From Hyphomicrobium album (lineage in GTDB: Bacteria; Pseudomonadota; Alphaproteobacteria; Rhizobiales; Hyphomicrobiaceae): DNA of 64,000 nt. The stretch is taken from the NCBI RefSeq assembly GCF_009708035.1, contig NZ_WMBQ01000001.1, forward strand, positions 2,299,501 to 2,363,500. The letters are read 5' to 3'. Positions 28,601 through 39,910 of the stretch are shown here, piece by piece. A program made the translations under genes and the position numbers. Positions within the stretch are counted from its first letter, which is position 1; each line of letters opens with the position of its first letter. The notes under the pieces were generated by a model. That model made no database searches. It worked only from the letters and a program-made list of their open reading frames with translations, and was not told where the DNA came from.

Positions 28601-28795
28601 TCAAGAATAGTTATGGACGGCGACGTAGAGCAGGATGATGGCTATGGCGAGCGCCTGCAGGCCGACGCGCCAGCGCATCAGCTTTTGGCTGGTGTTCGGG
28701 CTTTTGCCGCGCGACAGGTTCCACAGTCCGAGGAACAGCACCAACACCACGGCCACGACGGCGAGCGTGGTCAGGTGATAAAGCACGGTCTCCAT
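28601..28795 (-). CDS. Small twin-transmembrane protein (HIG1-like)
   Basis: A 64-residue protein from ATG 28795 (METVLYHLTTLAVVAVVLVLFLGLWNLSRG). Two hydrophobic helices (about 9-25 and 44-59) flank a short basic loop (RGKSPNTSQKLMRWRV). The NxSQKLMRWRVGLQ motif resembles the HIG1 domain, which in mitochondria stabilises respiratory complexes. A longer in-frame extension upstream lacks family sequence. It precedes the adenosyltransferase gene by 73 bases on the same strand. A role in the inner membrane is inferred only from the domain. Confidence 0.85.
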   Translation of the reverse strand: METVLYHLTTLAVVAVVLVLFLGLWNLSRGKSPNTSQKLMRWRVGLQALAIAIILLYVAVHNYS

Positions 28796-28985
28796 GGTCG
28801 TTCGATCTCCGTTCCAGGCCCATTCCTTAAGGCGTTGGACACCAAGGAGCAAACCGTATCTCAGCGCACCGGGCGGGGGCTTGCGGGCTCGTTGGCCGGG
28901 GCAATGAGTTGGCAAGTAACGGCGCGCCATAATTGCCGCAATTGCGGCCTCTGGTGATGCCGCCATTCGGCACCAAGGGGGATAA

Positions 28986-30464
28986 TTGCCGTTGGATCGG
29001 TCCCGACTGACAACATACTCAAAGTCCTATCTGTTTGCCGGTGCGCTTGCCGGCCTCGCTCTGCTTGCCATGGTCTCAGCCGGCCGCGTCGCTGCGCAGG
29101 CCCCGACCAACGCGGATGAGGCCAAGAAAAAGCTCGAGTCGAAGCGCAACGAGCTGCAAGACGTCGAGCAGAAGACCAAGACGCTGCAGACCGACGTCCA
29201 GGGCCTCGCCGCCGAGCGCGAGCGCCTCAACTCGCGTCTCGTCGAAACCGCCGACCTCATCAAGAAGAGCGAGGCCCAGCTCACCTCTATCGAGACGCGC
29301 CTGGGCGAGCTGGACGAGCAGGAGCGCATCCTCAAGGGTTCCCTCAACCAGCGCAACGACCAGATCGCCAAGCTGCTCTCCGCCCTGCAGCGCATGGGCC
29401 GCAATCCGCCGCCGGTGCTGATCACCCAACGCGAGGACGCGCTCGAGATGGTGCGCAGCGCCATGCTCTTGTCCGCCGCCTTCCCCGAGCTCGGCAACCA
29501 GGCGAAGGCGCTCACCTTGCGCCTCAACGAACTCGTGCGCGTGATGACCGAGATCCGCACGCAGCGCGATCAGCTGCGGACCGAGATGACGCGCCTCAAC
29601 GACGGCCGCACGCGGCTGTCAGGCCTGATGGAGGAAAAGCGGGTCACGCTCGACGAGCGCCAGTCCGAGCTGAAGCGCATGCGCACGGCGGCCGTCGACA
29701 TCTCGCGCAACGTGAAGGACTTGAACGAGCTGATCACGCAGCTCGACAAGGCAGTGAAGACCAACACCGGTCTCGGCGCCTACGACGAGCAGCAGCAGAA
29801 GCAAACAGCGGCGAACATTACGCCGAATTCATCTTCCCCCCCGCAATCGCCGCCGCCGAACATTGCACCGAATTCACCTGCCGCCTTACCCGATAACCAA
29901 AAACCGCCACTCCCCGGCGCCGGGCCGGCGGCCCCTTCGATGGCTCCGTCAACATCCAAAGGTGTCAATGTCGTCGAGCTGAGCCCGGGTGCGACACTCG
30001 GAAGCCCAGGCAGAATCAAGCCTGAAATCGCCTTTTCCGACGCTACCGGGCGGCTTCCGACCCCGGCGCAAGGACGCCAGGTCTTGAGCTTTGGCGAAAA
30101 GACGCAGTTCGGCGGCCAATCAAAGGGTATTGTGCTCGAAACGCGCCAAGGTGCCCAAGTCACGTCACCATGCGATGGTTGGATCGTTTACGCTGGTGAA
30201 TTTCGTAGCTATGGCCAACTCTTGATCATCAACGCTGGCGGCGGCTATCATATCCTGCTCGCGGGCCTCTCGCAGATCGATGTCCAACCAGGCCAATTCG
30301 TTCTCGCTGCCGAACCGGTCGGTACCATGAGCGGTTGGTCGCAAAAGCCCCAACCCGCTGCCACTAACAACGCCCCCGTCCTCTACGTCGAGTTTCGTAA
30401 GGATGGACGGCCCGTAGACCCCGACCCATGGTGGGTGGCGGGGCATCGAAAGGTGCAAGGATAA
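28986..30464 (+). CDS. EnvC-like murein hydrolase activator (degenerate M23)
   Basis: A 492-residue protein, apparently starting with TTG at 28986 behind a G-rich ribosome site. A signal segment (LFAGALAGLALLAMVSAGRVAAQA) precedes a long coiled coil (about residues 40-260) with heptad-like Lys/Glu/Leu. A Pro/Asn/Ser linker follows, then a LytM/M23-like domain (about 370-480). The zinc ligands of active M23 peptidases are missing: the usual YAHL-type site reads LAGL and the D-H ligand region reads NAGGG. It should therefore activate amidases rather than cut peptidoglycan. From about 29800 the DNA is noticeably less GC-rich than the first half. It is coupled to ctpA. Confidence 0.88.
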   Translation: MPLDRSRLTTYSKSYLFAGALAGLALLAMVSAGRVAAQAPTNADEAKKKLESKRNELQDVEQKTKTLQTDVQGLAAERERLNSRLVETADLIKKSEAQLTSIETRLGELDEQERILKGSLNQRNDQIAKLLSALQRMGRNPPPVLITQREDALEMVRSAMLLSAAFPELGNQAKALTLRLNELVRVMTEIRTQRDQLRTEMTRLNDGRTRLSGLMEEKRVTLDERQSELKRMRTAAVDISRNVKDLNELITQLDKAVKTNTGLGAYDEQQQKQTAANITPNSSSPPQSPPPNIAPNSPAALPDNQKPPLPGAGPAAPSMAPSTSKGVNVVELSPGATLGSPGRIKPEIAFSDATGRLPTPAQGRQVLSFGEKTQFGGQSKGIVLETRQGAQVTSPCDGWIVYAGEFRSYGQLLIINAGGGYHILLAGLSQIDVQPGQFVLAAEPVGTMSGWSQKPQPAATNNAPVLYVEFRKDGRPVDPDPWWVAGHRKVQG

Positions 30465-31876
30465 TGCGCAAGACAGAATTCGCATTCTGGACGTTCCTCT
30501 TGATGACCGGCCTCGCCGGCGCCACCACGCTGTTGAACGTCACGCGCACGTATTCGGCTACCACCGAAAACTCTGAGCTCTTTCGACAGCTCGATCTGTT
30601 CGGCGACGTTCTCGAGCGGGTCCGCTCCGACTACGTCGAGAAGCCGGACGACACGATGCTGATCGAGTCGGCAATCAACGGCATGCTGTCCGCCCTCGAC
30701 CCGCACTCGTCCTACCTCAGCCCCAAGAACTACCGCGACATGCAGGTGCAGACGCGCGGCGAGTTCGGCGGCCTCGGCATCGAGGTCACGATGGAGAACG
30801 GCGTCGTGAAGGTCGTCTCGCCGATCGACGATACGCCGGCTTCCAAGGCGGGCCTGCAGGCGAACGACCTCATCACCCACCTCGACGGCGAGCAGATCGT
30901 CGGCCTGACGCTGGAGCAGGCGGTCGAGAAGATGCGCGGCCCGGTCAACACGCCGATCAGCCTCACCATCGTGCGCAAGGGCGTCGACGATCCGTTCGAC
31001 GTGAAGGTCACGCGCGACATCATCCGCATCAACGCGGTGAAGGCGAACAACGAGAAGGACGTCGCCTACATCAAGATCACCACCTTCAACGAGCAGACGC
31101 ACACCAACCTGGTCAAGGCCATCGAGAACGCCAAGAAGACGATCGGCAAGGACCTCAAGGGCTACGTTATCGACCTGCGCAACAACCCGGGCGGCCTGCT
31201 CGACCAGGCCATCGCGGTCTCCGACGACTTCCTGGAGCGCGGCGCCGTGGTGCTGACCAAGGGCCGCAACAACGAGGAGACGCAGCGGGCCCAGGCACAT
31301 CCGGGTGATCTGACCGACGGCAAGAAGATTGTCGTCCTGATCAACGGCGGGTCGGCCTCGGCATCGGAGATCGTCGCCGGCGCTCTGCAGGACCACAAGC
31401 GCGCCACCGTGGTCGGCACGCGGTCGTTCGGCAAAGGCTCGGTGCAGACCATCATCCCGCTCGGCGCCAATGGGGCGATCCGGCTGACGACGGCGCGTTA
31501 CTACACGCCGTCGAACCGCTCGATCCAGGCCAAGGGCATTGATCCGGACATCATCGTCGAGCAGGACCTGCCGGACGAGCTGAAGAAGAAGGCGGAAAGC
31601 GTCGCCGAATCTCAGCGCGGCGAGGCGAGCCTGCGTGGCCACCTCCGCAACCCGGAGAATGGCAACAGCGAGGACGGCAAAGAGGTCAAGGAAGTGTCGG
31701 GCTCATCGGCCTACGTGCCGAAGGAGCCGGAGAAGGACAAGCAGCTGCAGTACGCACTGTCGTTCCTCCGCGGCACGGCGATCGACGCCAAGACCGCCGG
31801 CGCCACCGTCCCAACTCCGACGCCCGCCCCGGCCGCCAAGCCGGACGCGGACACCAAGGAAAAGGCCAAGAACTGA
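30464..31876 (+). CDS. ctpA: C-terminal processing peptidase (S41)
   Basis: A 470-residue protein from ATG 30464; the ATG shares one base with the stop of the EnvC-like gene (TAATG). An N-terminal signal/anchor (FAFWTFLLMTGLAGATTLL) leads to a helical segment, a PDZ domain (about 85-170, GGLGIEVTMENGVVKVVSPID) and the S41 core. The catalytic serine lies in NGGSASASEIVAGALQ and the lysine in TRSFGKGSVQT. The C-terminus is a charged, Pro/Ala-rich tail. It is a periplasmic carboxyl-terminal protease acting on cell-wall enzymes or lipoproteins. The EnvC-CtpA order is conserved in Rhizobiales. A strong terminator follows. Confidence 0.95.
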   Translation: MRKTEFAFWTFLLMTGLAGATTLLNVTRTYSATTENSELFRQLDLFGDVLERVRSDYVEKPDDTMLIESAINGMLSALDPHSSYLSPKNYRDMQVQTRGEFGGLGIEVTMENGVVKVVSPIDDTPASKAGLQANDLITHLDGEQIVGLTLEQAVEKMRGPVNTPISLTIVRKGVDDPFDVKVTRDIIRINAVKANNEKDVAYIKITTFNEQTHTNLVKAIENAKKTIGKDLKGYVIDLRNNPGGLLDQAIAVSDDFLERGAVVLTKGRNNEETQRAQAHPGDLTDGKKIVVLINGGSASASEIVAGALQDHKRATVVGTRSFGKGSVQTIIPLGANGAIRLTTARYYTPSNRSIQAKGIDPDIIVEQDLPDELKKKAESVAESQRGEASLRGHLRNPENGNSEDGKEVKEVSGSSAYVPKEPEKDKQLQYALSFLRGTAIDAKTAGATVPTPTPAPAAKPDADTKEKAKN

Positions 31877-31907
31877 TCTGGCCCTTTGCTCGAGCTACGT
31901 GATCGTG

Positions 31908-31940
31908 GATGGGCGCCCAACGGCGCCCATCTTCGTTTCT
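31908..31940 (+). terminator. Rho-independent terminator after ctpA
   Basis: GATGGGCGCC (31908-31917) and GGCGCCCATC (31922-31931) form a perfect 10-bp stem with a CAAC loop, followed by TTCGTTTCT. It lies 31 bases after the ctpA stop and before rppH. Confidence 0.8.
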
Positions 31941-31988
31941 GCCCTCCCACGCGCCGACTAGGACCCGACCACTAGGACCGTGACCGCC

Positions 31989-32501
31989 ATGAGCAGTGCC
32001 TCCCCCGCCCCCGGCTACCGCCCCTGCGTCGGTATCACCGTGATCAACCCTGACGGGCACGTGTGGATCGGGCGGCGGGCCGATAGCCCCGGCGAGGAAG
32101 AGGGCCGCGGCGCCTGGTGGCAGATGCCTCAGGGCGGCATCGACGCGGGGGAGGACCCGGCCGGAGCGGCCTTGCGCGAGCTCATTGAGGAAACCGGCAT
32201 GCGGACCGTCAAGATCCTCGGCGAAACAACGGGCTGGTTGCGCTACGAGCTGCCGCCGCACCTGGTCGGCAAGGCCTGGGGCGGCCGCTACCGGGGCCAG
32301 GAGCAGAAGTGGTTCGCCGTGCGCTTCCTGGGCGAGGAAAGCGAGATCGATATCGAGCCGGCGACCGGCCACAAGGCCGAGTTCACCGAGTGGCGATGGG
32401 TGCCGCTGCCCGAGGTCGTCGACCTGATCGTCCCCTTCAAGCGCGACGTGTACGTCAAAGTAGCCGAGGCGTTCGCTCCCTACGCCCGGCCTGGGCGTTG
32501 A
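31989..32501 (+). CDS. rppH: RNA pyrophosphohydrolase (Nudix)
   Basis: About 170 residues from ATG 31989; a GTG three codons upstream (31980) is an alternative start. The N-terminus [21 protein letters not shown] is typical of RppH/IalA. The complete Nudix box [23 protein letters not shown] carries the metal-binding glutamates, and WQMPQGG and KWFAVRFLG are RppH features. It removes pyrophosphate from the 5' end of mRNA, starting decay, or hydrolyses dinucleoside polyphosphates. It is followed by a paralogue. In many Rhizobiales rppH follows ctpA after a divergent polysaccharide deacetylase gene, which is missing here. Confidence 0.92.
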   Translation: MSSASPAPGYRPCVGITVINPDGHVWIGRRADSPGEEEGRGAWWQMPQGGIDAGEDPAGAALRELIEETGMRTVKILGETTGWLRYELPPHLVGKAWGGRYRGQEQKWFAVRFLGEESEIDIEPATGHKAEFTEWRWVPLPEVVDLIVPFKRDVYVKVAEAFAPYARPGR

Positions 32502-32618
32502 TGCAACAGTCGCCTTTGTGACGCAAATTTATACAAATAACGACATAGAATGGCTGGATTTTCGGGCTTACACTGTGTTGCGATTCGATCTTGATAACTG
32601 TTGATAACCCGCATCACC

Positions 32619-33176
32619 ATGCCTCCCACCATTGCTCAGACCGATGTCTATCTGGCCCCGCTGCCGTTACGGCCGTGCGTGGGCGTGGTGCTGTTCAACG
32701 CTGAGGGCCTTGTCTGGGTTGGCCGCCACGAGCCCCGTTGGGCGCGGCTGCGTGACGACTTCGGCGATACGTTCTGGCAGCTGCCGCAGGGCGGCATCGA
32801 GCCGCGCGAGCCGTCGCGCGAGGCCGCATTCCGCGAGCTGTGGGAAGAGACGGGCGTTCGCAACGCAACCCTGATCGGCGAAATCCCCGGCTGGCTCACC
32901 TACGAGCTGCCGCGCGAGCTTCTGGGCGTCGCGCTGAAGGGCAAGTTCGCCGGCCATCGCCTGCGCTGGTACGCCATGCGTTTCGATGGCACCGACAGCG
33001 AAATCGACATTTCCGGACGGGGCGGCAACCGGCCCGAGTTCGACGCTTGGCAGTGGGTCCCGCTTGCCGACGTGCCGCGCCTCGCGGTGGATTTCCGCCG
33101 GTCCGTGTACGAAGAGGTGGCGCAGGAGTTCGCCCGCTTCGGCCGCCGGCGCGTCGCCTCGATCGCCGCCGAATAG
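32619..33176 (+). CDS. RppH-like Nudix hydrolase, paralogue
   Basis: 185 residues from ATG 32619; a TTG six codons upstream is less likely. It matches its neighbour closely: LRPCVGVVLFNAEGLVWVGRHE, FWQLPQGGIEPREPSREAAFRELWEETGV (full Nudix box), LTYELPRELLGVALKGKFAGHRLRWYAMRFDG and EFDAWQWVPL. It looks like a tandem duplication of rppH that has since diverged. The 117-base spacer is AT-rich and holds TTGATAA twice (32591-32607), so it may have its own promoter. Whether it acts on RNA caps, as its neighbour probably does, or on other nucleotides cannot be told from sequence. Confidence 0.87.
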   Translation: MPPTIAQTDVYLAPLPLRPCVGVVLFNAEGLVWVGRHEPRWARLRDDFGDTFWQLPQGGIEPREPSREAAFRELWEETGVRNATLIGEIPGWLTYELPRELLGVALKGKFAGHRLRWYAMRFDGTDSEIDISGRGGNRPEFDAWQWVPLADVPRLAVDFRRSVYEEVAQEFARFGRRRVASIAAE

Positions 33177-33220
33177 CTGCGCGCCTCCTTTGATCAACCT
33201 GTCATTCAACATCGCGAGTT

Positions 33221-33314
33221 GTCATCCTCGGCTTTAGGCCGAGGAATCCAGCGTGCAGCGACGGTTGCGCTCTCGGAACAAGCACAGACCTAGATCCTCG
33301 GGACGAGCCCGAGG
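33221..33314. repeat. REP-like palindrome pair
   Basis: Two short palindromes lie in the convergent gap before atpC: CCTCGGC-TTTAG-GCCGAGG (33226-33244) after GTCAT, and CCTCGGG-ACGAG-CCCGAGG (33296-33314) after TAGAT. Their flanks suggest opposite orientations of one repeat of the GTCATCCTCGG...CCGAGGATCC type, which I associate with alphaproteobacterial intergenic repeats. They may also cap the ends of the converging transcripts. Confidence 0.6.
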
Positions 33315-33336
33315 AAAGCCCTGCGATACGGGGGGC

Positions 33337-33735
33337 TTAGGCGGCCTTCGTCTGCAGGCGCTTCAGCACGTCGATCAGCGCTTCGGCATTCATGCGCGTG
33401 TGATCGTCCTTCGCCTCGGCGGCCTGCGCCTCGGCCTGCTGCAGCTCGCTGGCGAGACGCGCGCCCTGGAGCTCCTCCACCGGAACGGCGGTCTGCGCCA
33501 GCACGGTCAGACGCGCCGGATCGGCCTCGGCGACGCCCTTCTTGACCAGCAGGCGCTGGCTGCCGCTAGGTAGCGTCACGTCGAGGATGCCGGGCCGCAG
33601 CGTGGAGATGAACGGCGAGTGGCCGGCCAGCACGGCGAAATCGCCCTCGGCGCCGGGAACCACGACCTGGCTCGCCTCGCCGGAGAAAATCAGGCGCTCC
33701 GGCGTCACCAGCTCGAAATTGAATGTCGCTGCCAT
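33337..33735 (-). CDS. atpC: F1F0 ATP synthase epsilon subunit
   Basis: A 132-residue protein starting MAATFNFELVTPERLIFSGEASQVVVPGAEGDFAVLAGHSPFISTLRPG, the N-terminal beta-sandwich of the epsilon subunit, followed by a helical hairpin with Ala/Glu-rich sequence (EELQGARLASELQQAEAQAAEAKDDHTR). It is the last gene of the F1 operon. Epsilon links the catalytic head to the rotor and can inhibit hydrolysis. In most Rhizobiales it directly follows atpD; here an 88-codon zinc-ribbon gene lies between. Confidence 0.96.
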   Translation of the reverse strand: MAATFNFELVTPERLIFSGEASQVVVPGAEGDFAVLAGHSPFISTLRPGILDVTLPSGSQRLLVKKGVAEADPARLTVLAQTAVPVEELQGARLASELQQAEAQAAEAKDDHTRMNAEALIDVLKRLQTKAA

Positions 33736-33751
33736 CTCTCAACCTACCCTG

Positions 33752-34018
33752 TCAGTCGTCGGCACCGTTGTCGCCGGTCTTGGCGCGCACTTCCTCGACG
33801 GTCTGCAGCTTCGTTCCGCAGAACGGGCAGAAGAACAGCGGATGGTCGACCATCCCCGGCTCCTCGTCCTCGAGGTCGATGAGGCCGACCGACATGTAGA
33901 GCACGCCGTCCTCGCCCGCCGTGATCAGGGGCTCGAACTCCTCGCCGCTCATCGCGTCCTTCAGTTCGGCACAGCAGGAGCCGAAGCCCTGCGCTGCGCC
34001 CGGTGCGTCCACGGCCAT
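33752..34018 (-). CDS. Small zinc-ribbon protein
   Basis: 88 residues, unnamed family. A CPFCG pair near residue 64 (FFCPFCGTKLQTVEE) is the second knuckle of a zinc ribbon; two more cysteines at residues 15-16 (SCCAEL) may complete the site. A central acidic, hydrophobic segment (DGVLYMSVGLIDLEDEEPGMVDHPLFFC) precedes it. It is encoded between atpD and atpC on the same strand, 16 bases from the atpC start, so it is transcribed with the ATP synthase. The function is unknown; the closest guess is a metal-binding regulator. Confidence 0.75.
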   Translation of the reverse strand: MAVDAPGAAQGFGSCCAELKDAMSGEEFEPLITAGEDGVLYMSVGLIDLEDEEPGMVDHPLFFCPFCGTKLQTVEEVRAKTGDNGADD

Positions 34019-34061
34019 GTCGCTGTCCTCGTCGAGGGGCCCTTCGGGCCCGGTTCAGTGC

Positions 34062-35923
<1,862 letters not shown>

Positions 35924-35939
35924 GGTACGCCTCCGATCT

Positions 35940-36821
35940 CTACAGCGCCTCGGCGCCCGAGATGATCTCGATGAGTTCTTTCGTGATCATCGCCTGGCGG
36001 GTGCGGTTGTACTTCAACGTCAGCTTGTCGATCATCTCGCCGGCGTTGCGCGTCGCCGAATCCATGGCGCTCATCTGCGCGCCGTAGAACGAAGCGACGT
36101 TTTCGAGCAGGCCGCGGAAAATCTGCGTCGAGATGTTGAGGGTGACGAGATCGCCGAGGACTTCTTCCTCGGACGGCTCGTACTCGTGGATCGCCTCGGC
36201 GTTGCCGGTGCCCTGCGGCTTGGCGGCCGGGAGCTTGGCCGGGATGAGCTGCAGCGCCGTCGGCTTCTGCGCGATGACGCTCTTGAACTGCGAGAAGTAG
36301 AGCGTCGCCACGTCGAACTCACCGGCCTCGTAGAGTTGCAGCAGCTTGCGGGCGATCTCGTCGGCGTTGGCGAAAGCGATCTGGCGCACGGCGCGCAGGT
36401 CGATACGGTCGATGTAGAACTTGCCGAACTCGCGCTTCAGCGCCTCGGCGCCCTTGCGGCCGACCATCAGCATCTTGACGGTCTTGCCGTCGGCCATAAG
36501 CCGCTGCGCGTCCTGCCGGGCGAGCTTGGAGATGTTGGTGTTGAAACCACCGGCAAGGCCACGCTCGCCGGTCATCACCACCATCAGGTGTACCTGGTCC
36601 CGGCCCGTGCCCGCGAGAAGCGGCGCCGAACCCTTGTCGACGACGCGCGAGCCGAGGCTGGCGATCATCTGGTCCATGCGGTCGGCGTAGGGACGCGCCG
36701 CGGTGGCGATTTCCTGCGCGCGGCGCAGCTTCGCCGCGGCGACCATCTGCATCGCCTTGGTGATCTTACGTGTCGCCTTCACCGAGGTGATGCGGTTTCT
36801 GAGGTCTTTTAAGCTCGGCAT
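35940..36821 (-). CDS. atpG: F1F0 ATP synthase gamma subunit
   Basis: A 293-residue rotor-shaft subunit. The N-terminal coiled-coil helix [36 protein letters not shown] and the C-terminal helix [49 protein letters not shown] are diagnostic. The [17 protein letters not shown] segment lies in the middle domain. It couples rotation to ATP synthesis in the F1 head. It follows atpA on the same strand and is followed by ohr instead of atpD. Confidence 0.98.
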   Translation of the reverse strand: MPSLKDLRNRITSVKATRKITKAMQMVAAAKLRRAQEIATAARPYADRMDQMIASLGSRVVDKGSAPLLAGTGRDQVHLMVVMTGERGLAGGFNTNISKLARQDAQRLMADGKTVKMLMVGRKGAEALKREFGKFYIDRIDLRAVRQIAFANADEIARKLLQLYEAGEFDVATLYFSQFKSVIAQKPTALQLIPAKLPAAKPQGTGNAEAIHEYEPSEEEVLGDLVTLNISTQIFRGLLENVASFYGAQMSAMDSATRNAGEMIDKLTLKYNRTRQAMITKELIEIISGAEAL

Positions 36822-36858
36822 CGGGCCGCGCCTTCCTTATTGCCAGTTCCGCAACCGC

Positions 36859-38391
<1,533 letters not shown>

Positions 38392-38496
38392 ACTTGCCTC
38401 TTCCCTATCAGTGCTTCTTGCTTCGTGCTGGCGCCCGCGGCGCCGGGGTGCCTATCGCAAAAACGGCCGCGGTCATCCCGCGGCGCGTTCCTCCGA

Positions 38497-39057
38497 TCAG
38501 CCGGTTCCCTTCAGCACGACTTTCAGGTTCATCAGTTTGGTCCGCAGCGAGGAATCGAACATCCGGCTGCCGACCTTGACCACCAAGCCGCCGAGCAGCG
38601 AGGGGTCGACTTTCGTGTTGAGCCGCACGTCCTTGCCGAACGACGACTTCAGCTTTTCCTTGAGGGCGGCGAGCTGCCCGTCATTGAGCGCCACGGCCGT
38701 CTGCACCTCAGCCGTCATCTCGCCGCGATGGAGGGCAAGCTGCTGGCGGAAACCCTTGATCATGTCCTCGGCGGCGAAGAGGCGCCGGTTGCGGGCGACG
38801 ACGCTGAGGAAGTTGCTGGTCGTGGCGCCGACGGCGGCCCAATCCATGACCGCCTTGAGGGCGCGCTGCTGATCCTCGGCGGCAAACGCCGGGCTGTTGA
38901 CCAGCCGCTTCAGATCGGCGCTCTGGTCGAGCATCGCCTGCACTTTGGAGAGATCCTGATCGACCTTGTCGAGCTCGTTCTGCTCGCGTGCCAAATCGAA
39001 AAGCGCCGAGGCGTAACGCCCCGCCACACCTGACGTCATTTGATTTTCCGTTGCCAC
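38497..39057 (-). CDS. atpH: F1F0 ATP synthase delta subunit
   Basis: 186 residues from GTG 39057 (VATENQMTSGVAGRYASALFDLAREQNEL). I chose this start because it aligns residue for residue with known Rhizobiales delta subunits (xAETSSLISGVAxRYA); the frame stays open upstream but has no family sequence. The C-terminal beta part contains SSFGKDVRLNTKVDPSLLGGLVVKVGSRMFDSSLRTKL. It forms the outer stalk joining F1 to F0. It is first gene of the F1 operon, with a plausible promoter about 150 bases upstream. Confidence 0.94.
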   Translation of the reverse strand: MATENQMTSGVAGRYASALFDLAREQNELDKVDQDLSKVQAMLDQSADLKRLVNSPAFAAEDQQRALKAVMDWAAVGATTSNFLSVVARNRRLFAAEDMIKGFRQQLALHRGEMTAEVQTAVALNDGQLAALKEKLKSSFGKDVRLNTKVDPSLLGGLVVKVGSRMFDSSLRTKLMNLKVVLKGTG

Positions 39058-39201
39058 GTCAAACGCTCTCGCCGGCGGCCAATACGGGGGCTCCGGGCCA
39101 GTTTGGCCGGCCCAGCACCCTCCCCCGCTTTGAGGAATTTCGTTCGCACAAAAGGCAGCCGCGAGCCCACCCAGCTCCGGCACCCCCTAAAGTGCGCGGG
39201 T

Positions 39202-39230
39202 TCTCTAACATGCACGGCGCAGGCCTTCAA
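39202..39230 (-). promoter_or_regulatory. Possible promoter of the F1 operon
   Basis: On the minus strand TTGAAG (39225-39230) and TAGAGA (39202-39207) are separated by 17 bases. Transcription would start near 39195 and give a leader of about 140 bases before the atpH GTG. The -10 is weak, so this is tentative. Confidence 0.4.
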
Positions 39231-39250
39231 CGGGGGATAGGCGCCGGAAT

Positions 39251-39285
39251 GCCGCATACGGCGGGTCCCCGCGCGGCTTTTTTTT
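39251..39285 (+). terminator. Orphan terminator-like hairpin with T8
   Basis: GCCGC (39251-39255) pairs with GCGGC (39273-39277), with an inner GCGG/CCGC stem (39261-39272), followed by eight T residues at 39278-39285. It reads on the plus strand, but no plus-strand gene precedes it within 2 kb. It lies in the 354-base gap between atpH and the next plus-strand gene, which otherwise shows only the atp promoter. Confidence 0.6.
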
Positions 39286-39411
39286 GAAGATGAACAGAAG
39301 CTGCACGCTCCCTTCAGAACGGGTTCACGCCAGAAAGTATTGAATGCCCCTCATCGCCGGTGAGGCAACCGGCAACGAAACGAAACCGAGAGATCGGGCT
39401 AGGGGAAGCAA

Positions 39412-39708
39412 ATGACCATTTCGCGCAAGTTCACGTCGGTCGCCACGGCCATCGCGCTTGCCGTGACGAGCCTCGGCACCCTCACCACTGCCGCCAGCGC
39501 CCACGACGGCTACCGCGGATATGGCGGCGGCGGTTACGGCGGCGGCCGCCACTACTCGCGCGGCTATGACGGTGGCGACTACGGTTACCGCGGCGGTCGC
39601 GACCGCTACTACGCCCGCAAGAAGAAGAACAACACCGGCAAGTACATCGCCATCGGTGCCGCGGCCCTGATGCTCGGTATCATCGCTTCGGAGGCGTCGC
39701 GCCGCTAG
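39412..39708 (+). CDS. Small Gly/Tyr-rich secreted protein
   Basis: 98 residues. A signal peptide (MTISRKFTSVATAIALAVTSLGTLTTAASA) ends near residue 30. A Gly/Tyr/Arg-rich low-complexity region follows (RGYGGGGYGGGRHYSRGYDGG), then a basic patch (YYARKKKNNTGKY) and a hydrophobic segment (IAIGAAALMLGIIASEASRR) that may be a membrane anchor. AGGGGAAGC precedes the ATG. Two strong hairpins lie downstream. Similar small proteins are common in Rhizobiales and have no known role. Confidence 0.8.
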   Translation: MTISRKFTSVATAIALAVTSLGTLTTAASAHDGYRGYGGGGYGGGRHYSRGYDGGDYGYRGGRDRYYARKKKNNTGKYIAIGAAALMLGIIASEASRR

Positions 39709-39719
39709 CCATCAGCGGC

Positions 39720-39760
39720 AGTCGCCTCCGGGCCGGAGGTCGCGGGGACCTCCGGCGACT
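39720..39760 (+). terminator. Terminator after the Gly/Tyr-rich gene
   Basis: A two-part hairpin: AGTCGCC with GGCGACT outside (39720-39726 with 39754-39760), and GGAGGTC with GACCTCC inside (39735-39741 with 39747-39753). GGTTTCTAC follows. It starts 12 bases after the stop codon. Confidence 0.65.
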
Positions 39761-39812
39761 GGTTTCTACACCAAGTGATTTTGGCTGTGCGCTCCCACCC
39801 TCGCGCCAGTCC

Positions 39813-39850
39813 GGGCCGGACCTTCCCCCCAGGTCCGGCCCATTTATTTT
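39813..39850 (+). terminator. Second, strong Rho-independent terminator
   Basis: GGGCCGGACCT (39813-39823) and AGGTCCGGCCC (39831-39841) form a perfect 11-bp stem with a 7-base loop, followed by ATTTATTTT. With the preceding hairpin it makes a tandem stop after the small secreted-protein gene. Confidence 0.8.
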
Positions 39851-39910
39851 CCGGGCCAGCGAACCGCAATGGGTCCATGCGCCGGCGTGGCTACCGTCCA
39901 AGGCTCTCCA

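Noticed and set aside
39058-39300. SRP RNA or tmRNA in the atpH-upstream gap
   Set aside because: The conserved SRP RNA tetraloop region and the tmRNA CCA end are absent.
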